This document shows positions 14,964-22,975 of a stretch of 56,805 nucleotides of DNA, piece after piece. Below the pieces are notes generated by a model. The model made no database searches. It saw only the letters and a program-made list of their open reading frames with translations, and was not told where the DNA came from. The translations under genes and the position numbers were made by a program. Origin of the DNA: Planctomycetota bacterium (GTDB lineage Bacteria; Planctomycetota; UBA11346); assembly GCA_013696105.1 (NCBI GenBank), contig JACCZE010000051.1, positions 1 to 56,805 on the forward strand, in the 5' to 3' direction. The stretch's first letter is position 1; the number at the start of each line of letters is the position of its first letter.

Positions 14964-16742
14964 ATGCGCGCCAGCAAGATGAACATCAGCACCCTGCGCG
15001 AGGATCCGTCGGAGGCCGAGATCGCCAGCCACCGCCTGCTCCTGCGGGGCGGGTACCTGCACAAGAGTGGCGCGGGGCTCTACCTCTACGCGCCGCTGCT
15101 CAAGCGCGTGCTCGACAAGGTCGCTCGCATCGTCGCCGACGAGATCGCCTCGACCGGCGGCCTCGAGATCGTCATGCCCATCCTGCAGGAGCAGGCGCTG
15201 TGGGAGGCGAGCGGCCGCTGGGAGACCTATCAGGCCTCGCGCACCATGCTCACCGTGCGCGATCGCGGCGGCATGGTGTTCGGTCTGGCGCCGACCGCCG
15301 AGGAGGTGGTCACCGACTACGCCGCCCACGTGGTCAAGAGCCACAAGCAGCTGCCGGTCACCTTCTTCCAGCAGCACACCAAGTTCCGCGACGAGATCCG
15401 GCCGCGCTTCGGCCTGATGCGCGTCAAGGAATTCATCATGATGGACGCGTACAGCTTCCACTCCTCCGACGAGTCGCTCGACGCCACCTACCAGGCGATG
15501 CGCGCGGCGTACGACCGTGCCTTCCGCCGGCTCGGGCTCGAGGCCTTCGCCGTCGAGGCGGACTCCGGCGCGATCGGCGGTTCCGGCAGCCACGAATTCA
15601 TGGTCGCCGCCGATGTCGGCGAGGACACCATCCTGTACTGTCCGGAATCCGGCTACGCCGCCAACGTCGAGCGCGCCATCGGCACCGTTCCCGCTGCTGC
15701 GAATTGGGACACCGCGCCCGCGGCTCCGATCATCACCCCGACCCCGGGAGTCGGCACCATCGAGCAGGTGGTCGAGTACCTGCGCGCACACGGGCATCCG
15801 TCGATCATGCCGGCGCACCTGGTGAAGACCGTGCTGTTCGTGGCCAAGACCGCGGCAGGTTCGCACAGTGTCGCTGCCTGCGTGCGGGGGGACCGCTCGC
15901 TCAACGAGGTCAAGCTGACCAACGCCCTGTCGCGGCTGCTCGCGGCCGAAGGCCCGATCCTGCTGTTGCGTCCCATGCAGGCGGACGAGGTCCGCGACGC
16001 GACCGGCGCCGATCCCGGATTCGCCGGCCCGGTCAAGGGCCTGAAGGTGTCGCGCTGCCTCGCCGACCGCACGCTCGAAGGCTCGACGCGCATGGTCACC
16101 GGCGCGAACCTGACCGACCACCACATCCTTGGATTCGCCATCGCGCACGACGCGGGAGTCCCGGTGATCTTCGACGACCTGGTCACCATCGTCCCGGGCG
16201 ACGCCTGTCCCCAGTCAGGCAACCCGCTGCAGGGCAAGCGCGGCATCGAGGTCGGCCACGTCTTCAAGCTCGGCACCAAGTATTCGCAGGCGATGAAGGC
16301 CGAGTTCACCGGCGCCGACCAGAAGCTGCATCCCTTCGTCATGGGCTGCTACGGCATCGGCACCTCGCGCGTGGTCGCCGCCGCAGTCGAGCAGCACCAC
16401 GATGCCGACGGCATCTGCTGGCCGTGCGCCATCGCCCCGTACCACTGCGTGGTGGTGCCGACCAAGAGCGGCGACGCCGCGGTCGAGCAGGCGGCCGAAA
16501 CCATCTATCGCGAGCTCGCAGCCCAGGGCATCGAAGCGGTCATCGACGATCGCGACGTGAAGCCCGGAGTGAAATTCAAGGACTGGGACCTGCTCGGCAT
16601 CCCCTTCCGGGTGGTGTGCGGCCGCGGCATCACCGAAGGACTGGTCGAATTCAAGGCCCGGTGCGGCGCGGTCGAGAACATCCCGGTGTCGTCAGCGGTC
16701 GCGACGGTGGTCGAGCGGGTGCGCGCGGCGATTGCAGGGTAA
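14964..16742 (+). CDS. proS: Proline--tRNA ligase
   Basis: Class II aminoacyl-tRNA synthetase that charges tRNA-Pro. 592 residues, the bacterial type with an inserted editing domain. Motif 1 region: SHRLLLRGGYLHKSGAGLYLYAPL. Motif 2: FRDEIRPRFGLMRVKEFIMMDAYSFH. The YbaK-like editing insertion lies at about 240-400 (HLVKTVLFVAK, DRSLNEVKLTNAL). Motif 3: MGCYGIGTSRVVAAAVEQH. A C-terminal anticodon-binding domain follows. The ATG at 14964 gives the expected N-terminus MNISTL soon after; an upstream in-frame start at 14925 would add unlikely residues. Confidence 0.97.
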   Translation: MRASKMNISTLREDPSEAEIASHRLLLRGGYLHKSGAGLYLYAPLLKRVLDKVARIVADEIASTGGLEIVMPILQEQALWEASGRWETYQASRTMLTVRDRGGMVFGLAPTAEEVVTDYAAHVVKSHKQLPVTFFQQHTKFRDEIRPRFGLMRVKEFIMMDAYSFHSSDESLDATYQAMRAAYDRAFRRLGLEAFAVEADSGAIGGSGSHEFMVAADVGEDTILYCPESGYAANVERAIGTVPAAANWDTAPAAPIITPTPGVGTIEQVVEYLRAHGHPSIMPAHLVKTVLFVAKTAAGSHSVAACVRGDRSLNEVKLTNALSRLLAAEGPILLLRPMQADEVRDATGADPGFAGPVKGLKVSRCLADRTLEGSTRMVTGANLTDHHILGFAIAHDAGVPVIFDDLVTIVPGDACPQSGNPLQGKRGIEVGHVFKLGTKYSQAMKAEFTGADQKLHPFVMGCYGIGTSRVVAAAVEQHHDADGICWPCAIAPYHCVVVPTKSGDAAVEQAAETIYRELAAQGIEAVIDDRDVKPGVKFKDWDLLGIPFRVVCGRGITEGLVEFKARCGAVENIPVSSAVATVVERVRAAIAG

Positions 16743-17034
16743 TGGCCCCTGTTCTCCGTCCTCCGTTCTCCGTGCTCCGTCTTCTGGCCAGTGGTTGCAG
16801 CGCATGATGGCTCTCGGGGATATGAGGCTGCGGCCGGTCGTCGCCGTCCCGGCGCATAGCCCCCGCGAGAATGGGCTTCTGCTACGGCCACGGCTTCGGC
16901 CTCGTCGACATCGTCCGGGCGGAGCGGAAGCCTGGGTCCCGCATCAATACCAATAGGGGCGCTGCGGAATCAGGCGGAGCACCGTCTCTCCCAGGCGCTT
17001 GGCCTCCATCGCAGCCACACCATACTGCGACCAC
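16743..17034. other. Intergenic region between proS and ribokinase gene
   Basis: About 290 bp with no convincing gene. The first 45 bases carry a heptamer array (16751-16785) directly after the proS stop. The remainder has open frames on both strands only as expected for GC-rich sequence, with no ribosome site or recognisable product. A promoter for the rbsK set is expected here, but I cannot point to it. Confidence 0.5.
16751..16785 (+). repeat. Heptamer tandem array GTNCTCC x5
   Basis: Five consecutive 7-bp units: GTTCTCC, GTCCTCC, GTTCTCC, GTGCTCC and a degenerate GTCTTCT. It starts eight bases after the proS stop. The same unit reappears at 19402 and, inverted, at 19480. Confidence 0.85.
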
Positions 17035-17961
17035 ATGCCCAAGCCGCTGCTCGTGGTCGGATCGGTCAACGCCGACCTCTATGTCGAGATCGACCGCCTG
17101 CCCGCTCCGGGCGAGACGCTCGACGGCTCCAACGCGGCGATGCGGCCCGGGGGCAAGGGTGCGAACCAGGCCGCGGCTGCGGCCAGGCTCGGGCAGGCGA
17201 CGTGGTTCGCCGGTCAGCTCGGCACCGATGCGTTCGCCTCGGCGCTGCGCGTCGCCCTGGGTGACGCGGGCGTGAAGCTGGACCACCTGGCCATGGTCGA
17301 GGGACCGACCGGGCAGGCGTTCATCCTGCTGCAGCGCGGCGGCGAGAATTCGATCATCATCGTCGGCGGCGCCAATCAGCGCTGGGGACAGATCCCGGGA
17401 GCGCTCGCCAGCCGCATCGCCTCGGCTGGCGCGGTGCTGCTGCAGCGCGAGATCCCGGACGAGGTGAACCTCTTGGTGGCGCGCTTGGCCAAGACCGCGA
17501 ACGTGCCGGTGGTGATGGATGTCGGCGGCGCGGATCGACCGCTGTCGCCGGAGCTGCTCGGGCTGGTCGCCGTTCTCAGCCCGAACGAGAGCGAACTCGC
17601 GCGGCTCACGGGGATGGCGACGTCCACGCGCGACGAGGTCGTCACGGCCGCACGATCGCTGATGCGCTCCGGAGTGGCGACGGTGCTGGTCAAGCTCGGC
17701 AAGCGCGGCGCCCTGCTGGTGTCCGCGGCCAATGAGCCGATCGAGCATCCGGCCTTCCCCGTTTCAGTGGTCGACACCACCGGCGCCGGCGACTGCTTCA
17801 CCGCCGCCTACACCGTCGCCCTGCTCGAAGGCCAGTCGGAACGCAACCGGCTGGGCTTCGCCTGCTCGGCCGCCGCCTTGTGCATCCAGAAGAAGGGGGC
17901 GATGCCGAGCATGCCGCTGCGCTCCGAGGTCGAGCAGTTCCAGTCCCGGCATCAGCGATGA
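17035..17961 (+). CDS. rbsK: Ribokinase / PfkB-family sugar kinase
   Basis: 308-residue sugar kinase, most like ribokinase, which phosphorylates ribose at O5. GSVNADLYVEIDRLPAPGET opens the fold. RPGGKGANQAAAAARLG is the substrate-binding signature. LSPNESEL holds the N-x-x-E motif. DTTGAGDCFTAAYTVAL carries the catalytic Asp, which is intact here in contrast with the PfkB-like protein at 13.4 kb. The ATG at 17035 fits the family N-terminus. The stop overlaps the start of the DUF1802 gene (ATGA), making the first of three coupled genes. Other pentoses or nucleosides cannot be excluded as substrate. Confidence 0.88.
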   Translation: MPKPLLVVGSVNADLYVEIDRLPAPGETLDGSNAAMRPGGKGANQAAAAARLGQATWFAGQLGTDAFASALRVALGDAGVKLDHLAMVEGPTGQAFILLQRGGENSIIIVGGANQRWGQIPGALASRIASAGAVLLQREIPDEVNLLVARLAKTANVPVVMDVGGADRPLSPELLGLVAVLSPNESELARLTGMATSTRDEVVTAARSLMRSGVATVLVKLGKRGALLVSAANEPIEHPAFPVSVVDTTGAGDCFTAAYTVALLEGQSERNRLGFACSAAALCIQKKGAMPSMPLRSEVEQFQSRHQR

Positions 17962-18536
17962 TCCTGCCCGGATTGCGCGTCGGTCTGCAGGAATGGGCGG
18001 TGTGCGCGCGCGCCCTGGCCGAGGGGAAGGTCTGCCTGATCGTCCGCAAAGGCGGCATCCACGAGCCCAAGGGCGGATTGTTCAAGCCCGAGCACGACCG
18101 CTTCGTGCTGCTGCCATCCTACCTGCATCAGCAGCCCGATCGCCTGCTGCCGGCCTTCCGCGGCGACATCCTGGCCCAGAGCGCGGCGAATCCCGTTCCC
18201 GGGAAGATCCCGGTCTCGGCGTGGGCCGAGGTCGCGCAGGTCTGGAAGGTCGAGGACCTCGCGCGCGTCCAGGCGCTGGGCGACGAACTGATGTGGACCT
18301 CCGATGAGTTGGCCGCTCGATTCTCCTACCGCAGCCAACCGTGGCTGTACGTCCTGGCCCTACGCACGCACCGGCTGGGTGCCGCGGTCGACATCCATGA
18401 CCATCCGAGCTATGCCGGCTGCCGCAGCTGGATCTCGCTCACCGATCCCATCCGCACCGATGGGTCCACGCCTGCGATTCCCGACGCCGCCTTCGCCGAA
18501 CGGCTCGCTCGCATCGGCGGAGTCCTGACGCGATGA
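17958..18536 (+). CDS. DUF1802 family protein
   Basis: 192 residues of an uncharacterised family known for an N-terminal LQEWAVCARALAEGKVCLIVRKGGI stretch, clear here. FLLHP-like and QPWLYVLALRTH segments are also recognisable. Metal- or substrate-binding residues are not established for the family. It has no signal peptide or membrane segment. It is coupled on both sides: ATGA overlap with rbsK before it and ATGA overlap with purU after it. The tight arrangement implies co-expression but not a shared pathway. Confidence 0.8.
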   Translation: MILPGLRVGLQEWAVCARALAEGKVCLIVRKGGIHEPKGGLFKPEHDRFVLLPSYLHQQPDRLLPAFRGDILAQSAANPVPGKIPVSAWAEVAQVWKVEDLARVQALGDELMWTSDELAARFSYRSQPWLYVLALRTHRLGAAVDIHDHPSYAGCRSWISLTDPIRTDGSTPAIPDAAFAERLARIGGVLTR

Positions 18537-19390
18537 GCGCGCCGGTCACCGCGACGCTGTTGGTCGGCTGCCGCGATCGCACCGGGCTGGTGGCGGCGCT
18601 GTCCGAGTTCGTGTTCGCCAACGGCGGCAACATCCTCGACGCCGACCAGCATTCCGAATCCGAGAGCGGCCAGTTCTTCATGCGCCTGGTCTGGGACCTG
18701 TCGGCATTCCGCCTCGATCGGCCGCGCCTGGGCGAGGCGGTGCGCGACCTGGCGAAGCGTTTCGATCTGCGCTGGGATCTGACGTATTCCGACCAGCGAC
18801 CGCGCGTCGCGGTGTTCGCGAGCCGGACGCCGCACTGCCTCTACGACCTGCTCCTGAACCATCAGCTGGGTGAGATCGGAGGCGACATCGTCTGCGTTGT
18901 GTCCAACCACGCCGATCTCGCGCCCGTGGCCGCGCATTTCGACGTGCCCTTCGAGATCGTTCCGGTCGGCGCCGACAAACCCGCCGCCGAGGCCGCGCAG
19001 GAGCGCCTTCTCGCCGATCGGCGCGTCGACGTGGTCGTACTCGCGCGCTACATGCAGATCCTCTCGCCCGGGTTCGTCGCGCGCTGGGAAGGCCGCATCA
19101 TCAACATCCACCACTCGTTCCTGCCCGCCTTCGTCGGCGCCAGACCGTACCACCAGGCCAAGGAGCGGGGCGTGAAGATCATCGGCGCCACCGCGCATTA
19201 CGTCACCTCGCAGCTCGACCAGGGGCCGATCATCGACCAGGACGTCTGCCGCGTCAGCCACCGCGACAACGTCGAGGCGATGGTGCGCAAGGGCCGCGAA
19301 CTGGAGCGCCAGGTCCTCACGCGCGCCGTCCGCCTGCATCTCGAGCATCGCGTGCTGGTATCCGGGAATCGCACGATCGTGTTCGGATGA
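18533..19390 (+). CDS. purU: Formyltetrahydrofolate deformylase
   Basis: Hydrolyses 10-formyl-THF to formate and THF, balancing one-carbon pools. 285 residues: an N-terminal ACT domain (about 5-85, GCRDRTGLVAALSEFVFANGGNI) and a C-terminal formyltransferase-fold domain. The catalytic region INIHHSFLPAFVGARPYHQA contains the Asn and His of the family. The Asp is in SQLDQGPIIDQ. ATHYVT-like sequence (GATAHYVT) separates them. The fusion of ACT and hydrolase domains distinguishes PurU from PurN. The start overlaps the DUF1802 stop. Confidence 0.95.
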   Translation: MSAPVTATLLVGCRDRTGLVAALSEFVFANGGNILDADQHSESESGQFFMRLVWDLSAFRLDRPRLGEAVRDLAKRFDLRWDLTYSDQRPRVAVFASRTPHCLYDLLLNHQLGEIGGDIVCVVSNHADLAPVAAHFDVPFEIVPVGADKPAAEAAQERLLADRRVDVVVLARYMQILSPGFVARWEGRIINIHHSFLPAFVGARPYHQAKERGVKIIGATAHYVTSQLDQGPIIDQDVCRVSHRDNVEAMVRKGRELERQVLTRAVRLHLEHRVLVSGNRTIVFG

Positions 19391-19401
19391 TGAGCGAGTG
19401 A

Positions 19402-19432
19402 GTGCTCCGTCCTCGGTCCTCCGTTCTCCGTC
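19402..19432 (+). repeat. Heptamer tandem array GTNCTCC, right-facing arm
   Basis: Units GTGCTCC, GTCCTCG, GTCCTCC and GTTCTCC, plus a degenerate end, just after purU. It is the inverted partner of the array at 19480-19507. The two could pair as a stem of roughly 28 bp with a few mismatches. Confidence 0.85.
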
Positions 19433-19479
19433 ACCCAATTCCGCGATCGCGTTCGTGAATTCGTTGTCCGATTCTCGAC

Positions 19480-19507
19480 GGAGGACGGAGCACGGAGCAC
19501 GGAGCAC
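19480..19507 (-). repeat. Heptamer tandem array, inverted arm abutting murJ
   Basis: Four units read on the plus strand as GGAGGAC, GGAGCAC, GGAGCAC, GGAGCAC. They are immediately followed by a possible GTG start at 19508 and the ATG at 19517 of murJ. Each unit contains GGAG, so the last copy can act as the murJ Shine-Dalgarno. The 47-bp spacer between the arms holds a smaller nested palindrome around CGCGATCGCG. Confidence 0.85.
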
Positions 19508-19516
19508 GTGCCCCCC

Positions 19517-21055
19517 ATGTCCCTAGCCAAGCGCGCCTTCACCGTCAGCTCGTGGACGTTGGCGAGCCGCGTGCTGGGCCTGGTGCGTGACCGGCTGTGG
19601 GCGGGCGCGCTCGGCGGCTCGCTGATGCTCGACGCATTCCTGGTCGCGTTCGCGGTGCCGAACCTGCTGCGCAACCTGTTCGGCGAAGGCGCGCTGTCGG
19701 CGGCCTTCATCCCGCGCTACGTGCAGGAGCGCGAGAAGGATCCGGCGAAGGCCGAGCGGTTCGCCGGCGCCGTGCTCACGCGCATGGCGCTCGGTCTGTC
19801 GCTGCTCGCGGCGCTCGGTCTCGCTGGTGCAGCGGCGATGATGTTCACCGGTTCTCCGAAGGCGGTGGTGGTCGCAGCCATGGCCTTGCCGCAGATCCCG
19901 TTCCTGATCTTCATCTGCATCGTCGCGATCATGGCCGGGATGCTGAATGGGCGCCGGCATTTCTGGGTGCCCGCGGCGGCGCCAGTGGTGCTGAACGTCT
20001 GCCTGATCGCGACCGTGTGGATGGAGCCCGAGGACGAGGCCTGGACGCTGCCCTATGCGGTGCTCGTCGCCGGCATCCTGCAGGTGCTCATGCACGTCTG
20101 GGCGCTGGCGCGCACGCCCGGCGGCGTGCCTCCCGTGGTCACCGCGAGCACGCCCGAGATCCGCGAGCTGCGCGGCGCGCTGGTGCCGGCGGTGATCGCC
20201 TCGAGCATCTACCAGGTGAACGCGCTGCTCGACAGCATCATCGCCATGGTGTTCATCCCGGGTGCGGGTGCGGTGGCCTTCCTGTACTTCGGCAACCGCC
20301 TGCTGCAGTTCCCGATGGCGCTGATCGGCCATGGCGTCACCACCGCGGCGTATCCCGAACTCGCGCGACGCGCGGGCGAAGGCTGGGCTTCGACCGGCGA
20401 CGGGCTGCGCGAGGCGTCGCGACTGCAATCGTATTGGCTGCTGCCGGCAGCCGTGGGTCTGCTGGTCACCGCGGAACCGCTGGTGCGCACCATCTACCAG
20501 ACCGGCTCGTTCGGCGAGGAAGGTGTCGAACGCACCGTGCTGGTGACGCGCATGCTCGCTCTGGCGCTGATCCCGATCACCCTGTCGAAACTGATGGTGC
20601 GCGGCTTCCACGCGCGGCGCGACCAGCGCACGCCGATGCGCGTGAGCATCGGCATGGTGGCGCTGAACCTGACGACGAACCTGCTGCTGGTGACGCTCAC
20701 GCCGCTGCGCGAGGCCGGGCTCGCGCTGTCGACCGCCGTCTCGAGCATGGTCGGCTGCGGGATCTACGTCGTCCTGCTGCGCCGACATGGAGCCGGCACG
20801 GTCATCGATCTGCGGGGATCGCTGCGCCCGATCGCTGCGGCGGCGGCGATGGGGGTGGCGGTGGCGTCGCTTCTGCACGCGTGGCCCCAGCCCTTCGGCC
20901 ACGCATCGGGTATGGCCGCGCTGCGCTTGGCGGTTGCCATCGCGGTGGGTGGACTGCTGTATGTACCGCTGGCCGGTACGTCGTGGTTACGCCGGCCGAA
21001 GCGCGGCGTCCCCGCCGGTGAGGACCAGCCGAGCGACCCAGCTGCGACCGTATAG
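19517..21055 (+). CDS. murJ: Lipid II flippase MurJ (MviN)
   Basis: Integral membrane protein that flips the peptidoglycan precursor lipid II to the outer face. 512 residues with about 14 hydrophobic helices. The N-terminal signature SSWTLASRVLGLVRDRLWAGALGG, then VAFAVPNLLRNLFGEGALSAAFIP, identifies the family with its conserved arginines. GTG at 19508 is an alternative start, three bases after a GGAG in the heptamer array. The last 69 bp overlap the 3' end of convergent rsmD. The C-terminal tail after the last helix is short and probably dispensable. Its presence supports a peptidoglycan-containing envelope. Confidence 0.95.
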   Translation: MSLAKRAFTVSSWTLASRVLGLVRDRLWAGALGGSLMLDAFLVAFAVPNLLRNLFGEGALSAAFIPRYVQEREKDPAKAERFAGAVLTRMALGLSLLAALGLAGAAAMMFTGSPKAVVVAAMALPQIPFLIFICIVAIMAGMLNGRRHFWVPAAAPVVLNVCLIATVWMEPEDEAWTLPYAVLVAGILQVLMHVWALARTPGGVPPVVTASTPEIRELRGALVPAVIASSIYQVNALLDSIIAMVFIPGAGAVAFLYFGNRLLQFPMALIGHGVTTAAYPELARRAGEGWASTGDGLREASRLQSYWLLPAAVGLLVTAEPLVRTIYQTGSFGEEGVERTVLVTRMLALALIPITLSKLMVRGFHARRDQRTPMRVSIGMVALNLTTNLLLVTLTPLREAGLALSTAVSSMVGCGIYVVLLRRHGAGTVIDLRGSLRPIAAAAAMGVAVASLLHAWPQPFGHASGMAALRLAVAIAVGGLLYVPLAGTSWLRRPKRGVPAGEDQPSDPAATV

Positions 21056-21565
21056 GCGCTTCTCCTCCTGACGCAGGCCGAACGGCAGGGTCGGCAGCTC
21101 CTGACCGCGTTCTCCGCGCACCAGGATCGCGCCTCCGCGTGCGACGGAACCTTTCGCGAGCGCGATCAGCTCGATCAGGGTCTGCGGCTCCTCCTGGAAC
21201 CAGGGGAAGGGCGGATCGCAGAACACCAGATCCAGTCCGCGCAGCGAGGGCAGCACGCTCTGGAAGGGGCGTGGGTGCAGCACCAGCTGTGGTGGATTCC
21301 CGAGCGATAACAGGTTCGCGCGCAGGGCCGACTGCGCATGGCGGCCTGGCTCGATCAGATGCACGATCTCCGCCCCGCGGCTGAGCGCTTCGCAGCCGAA
21401 GGCGCCGGATCCCGCGCACACATCCGCCACCGAACGCCCGCTCAGGTCCTGCCCCAGCCAATCGAAAAGCGATTGCTTGATGCGATCGGGAAGCGGCCGC
21501 GTCTCGAGCCCGGGGGGTGCGATCAATCGGCGACCCTTCATCGATCCGGCGATGATGCGCATCAT
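20987..21565 (-). CDS. rsmD: 16S rRNA (guanine966-N2)-methyltransferase RsmD
   Basis: Methylates G966 of 16S rRNA during 30S assembly, with SAM as donor. 192 residues. MRIIAGSMKGRRL at the N-terminus, RPLPDRIKQSLFDWL, the SAM-binding strand VADVCAGSGAFGCEALSRGA and the catalytic DPPF motif (LVFCDPPFPW) are all present. The gene starts 16 bp after aroA and ends inside the convergent murJ coding region, so the two mRNAs share a 69-bp complementary stretch. Confidence 0.93.
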   Translation of the reverse strand: MMRIIAGSMKGRRLIAPPGLETRPLPDRIKQSLFDWLGQDLSGRSVADVCAGSGAFGCEALSRGAEIVHLIEPGRHAQSALRANLLSLGNPPQLVLHPRPFQSVLPSLRGLDLVFCDPPFPWFQEEPQTLIELIALAKGSVARGGAILVRGERGQELPTLPFGLRQEEKRLYGRSWVARLVLTGGDAALRPA

Positions 21566-21581
21566 GGGCGTCGTCCGGAGG

Positions 21582-22859
21582 TCACCATGGTGACGGATAG
21601 CAGGCGGAGAGATCGTCCCAGAATCCGGGATAGGTCTTGGCGGTGCAGGCGGGGTCGTCGATCGTCACCACGCCCGAACAGGCGCCGAGCACGCCGAAGC
21701 TCATGGCGATGCGATGATCGCTGCGGCAGTCGATCGTCGCTGGCCGCAGGGGGCCGGGGTGGACGCGCAGCCAGTCCTCACCGGCTTCGACGCGCGCTCC
21801 CATGCGGCCGAGTTCGGACACCATCGCCGCGAGGCGATCGCACTCCTTGATGCGGATGTTGCCGATATTGCGGATCGTCACCGGCGCAGCGCACAGCGGT
21901 GCGATCGCAGCCAGCGACATCACGGTGTCGCTGATGTGGAACATGTCGACGTCGATGCCATCGAGGGAGCCGGATCCGGCGACGGCGGTGCCCAGAGCCG
22001 TCTGCTCGACGCGCGCACCCATCGCACGCAGGACGTCGACGAAGGCGACGTCTCCCTGCAGGGTCTGCCGGTTCAGGCCTGCGACTTCCAGGCGGTGTCC
22101 GCCGGCGGCCGCCAGGGCGAACGGGTAGCTCGCCGAGGACGCATCGGGTTCGATGCGGTACGGACGTGCGCGATAGGCGCAGGGCCGCACCACGAATCCA
22201 TCGGAATCGCTGGAGATCGATCCGCCGAAGTCGCCGACCATGCGCGCGGTCATCTCGACGTACGGACGGCTCACCAGCTCGCCGTCGATCCGCACGCGGG
22301 TCTCGCCCGGGGCGCATGCGGCCGCCATCAGCAGGGCCGAGAAGTATTGGCTCGAGCGATCACCCCGCATGACCAGGTCGCCCGCGCGCAGATCGCCGCC
22401 GGTGATGGTCAGCGGTGGGCAGCCGGTCGCGCAGTCGATCTCCACTCCCAGCTGGCGGAGCCCGTCGATCAGGTCCGAGATCGGACGTTTCGCCATGTGC
22501 TCGTCACCCTGCAGCGTGGTGCGCCCAGGCACCAGCGCAGCCAACGCCGTGAGGAAGCGCACGCTCGTCCCACTGTTGCCGATGAAGAGCGGAGCGCTCG
22601 GCGCCCGCAGCCGTGAACGGCCGCCGCGCACCGTCACTTGGCCGGGGCCGGTGTCGTGCGATGCGATGCCCAGGGCCTGCAGGCCGATGCGCATGTGCCT
22701 GGTGTCGTCGCTGGCGAGGACGTTATCCAGGACACTGTCCCCTTCGGAGAGGGCTGCGAGGATGAACGCGCGGTTGGTGATGCTCTTCGAGCCGGGAATC
22801 GGCCAGACGCGGGTAACCGTCGCCGTCAGCTTGGGGATGTGGAGCGGACCCGAACGCAT
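21582..22859 (-). CDS. aroA: 3-phosphoshikimate 1-carboxyvinyltransferase (EPSP synthase)
   Basis: Sixth step of the shikimate pathway: joins PEP and shikimate-3-phosphate. 425 residues in the usual two inverse alpha/beta domains. The N-terminal PGSKSITNRAFILAALSEG holds the substrate Lys/Ser/Arg, GNSGTSVRFLTAL binds PEP, and RIKECDRLAAM and the C-terminal DHRIAMS are family hallmarks. I start at ATG 22859; a TTG at 22892 would add eleven non-conserved residues. It shares a transcript with rsmD. It is divergent from glnD with roughly 115 bp between starts. Confidence 0.96.
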   Translation of the reverse strand: MRSGPLHIPKLTATVTRVWPIPGSKSITNRAFILAALSEGDSVLDNVLASDDTRHMRIGLQALGIASHDTGPGQVTVRGGRSRLRAPSAPLFIGNSGTSVRFLTALAALVPGRTTLQGDEHMAKRPISDLIDGLRQLGVEIDCATGCPPLTITGGDLRAGDLVMRGDRSSQYFSALLMAAACAPGETRVRIDGELVSRPYVEMTARMVGDFGGSISSDSDGFVVRPCAYRARPYRIEPDASSASYPFALAAAGGHRLEVAGLNRQTLQGDVAFVDVLRAMGARVEQTALGTAVAGSGSLDGIDVDMFHISDTVMSLAAIAPLCAAPVTIRNIGNIRIKECDRLAAMVSELGRMGARVEAGEDWLRVHPGPLRPATIDCRSDHRIAMSFGVLGACSGVVTIDDPACTAKTYPGFWDDLSACYPSPW

Positions 22860-22975
22860 AGCCGAGGATCGATGGCCGATGTCGGTTGGCAATGGCGTTG
22901 CTGAGTTGCTGATGAGGTGCGGCGAGGTGCGGAGCGGATGCCTTGTGGCAGGGGGCGTCGCGGTAGGCTCGATCC

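Noticed and set aside
13859-16807. Long plus-strand open frame of about 980 codons across proS and its left neighbours
   Set aside because: It is the shifted frame of proS, with Arg/Gly/Ala/Pro-rich low-information sequence and no domain; high GC content makes such open frames common.
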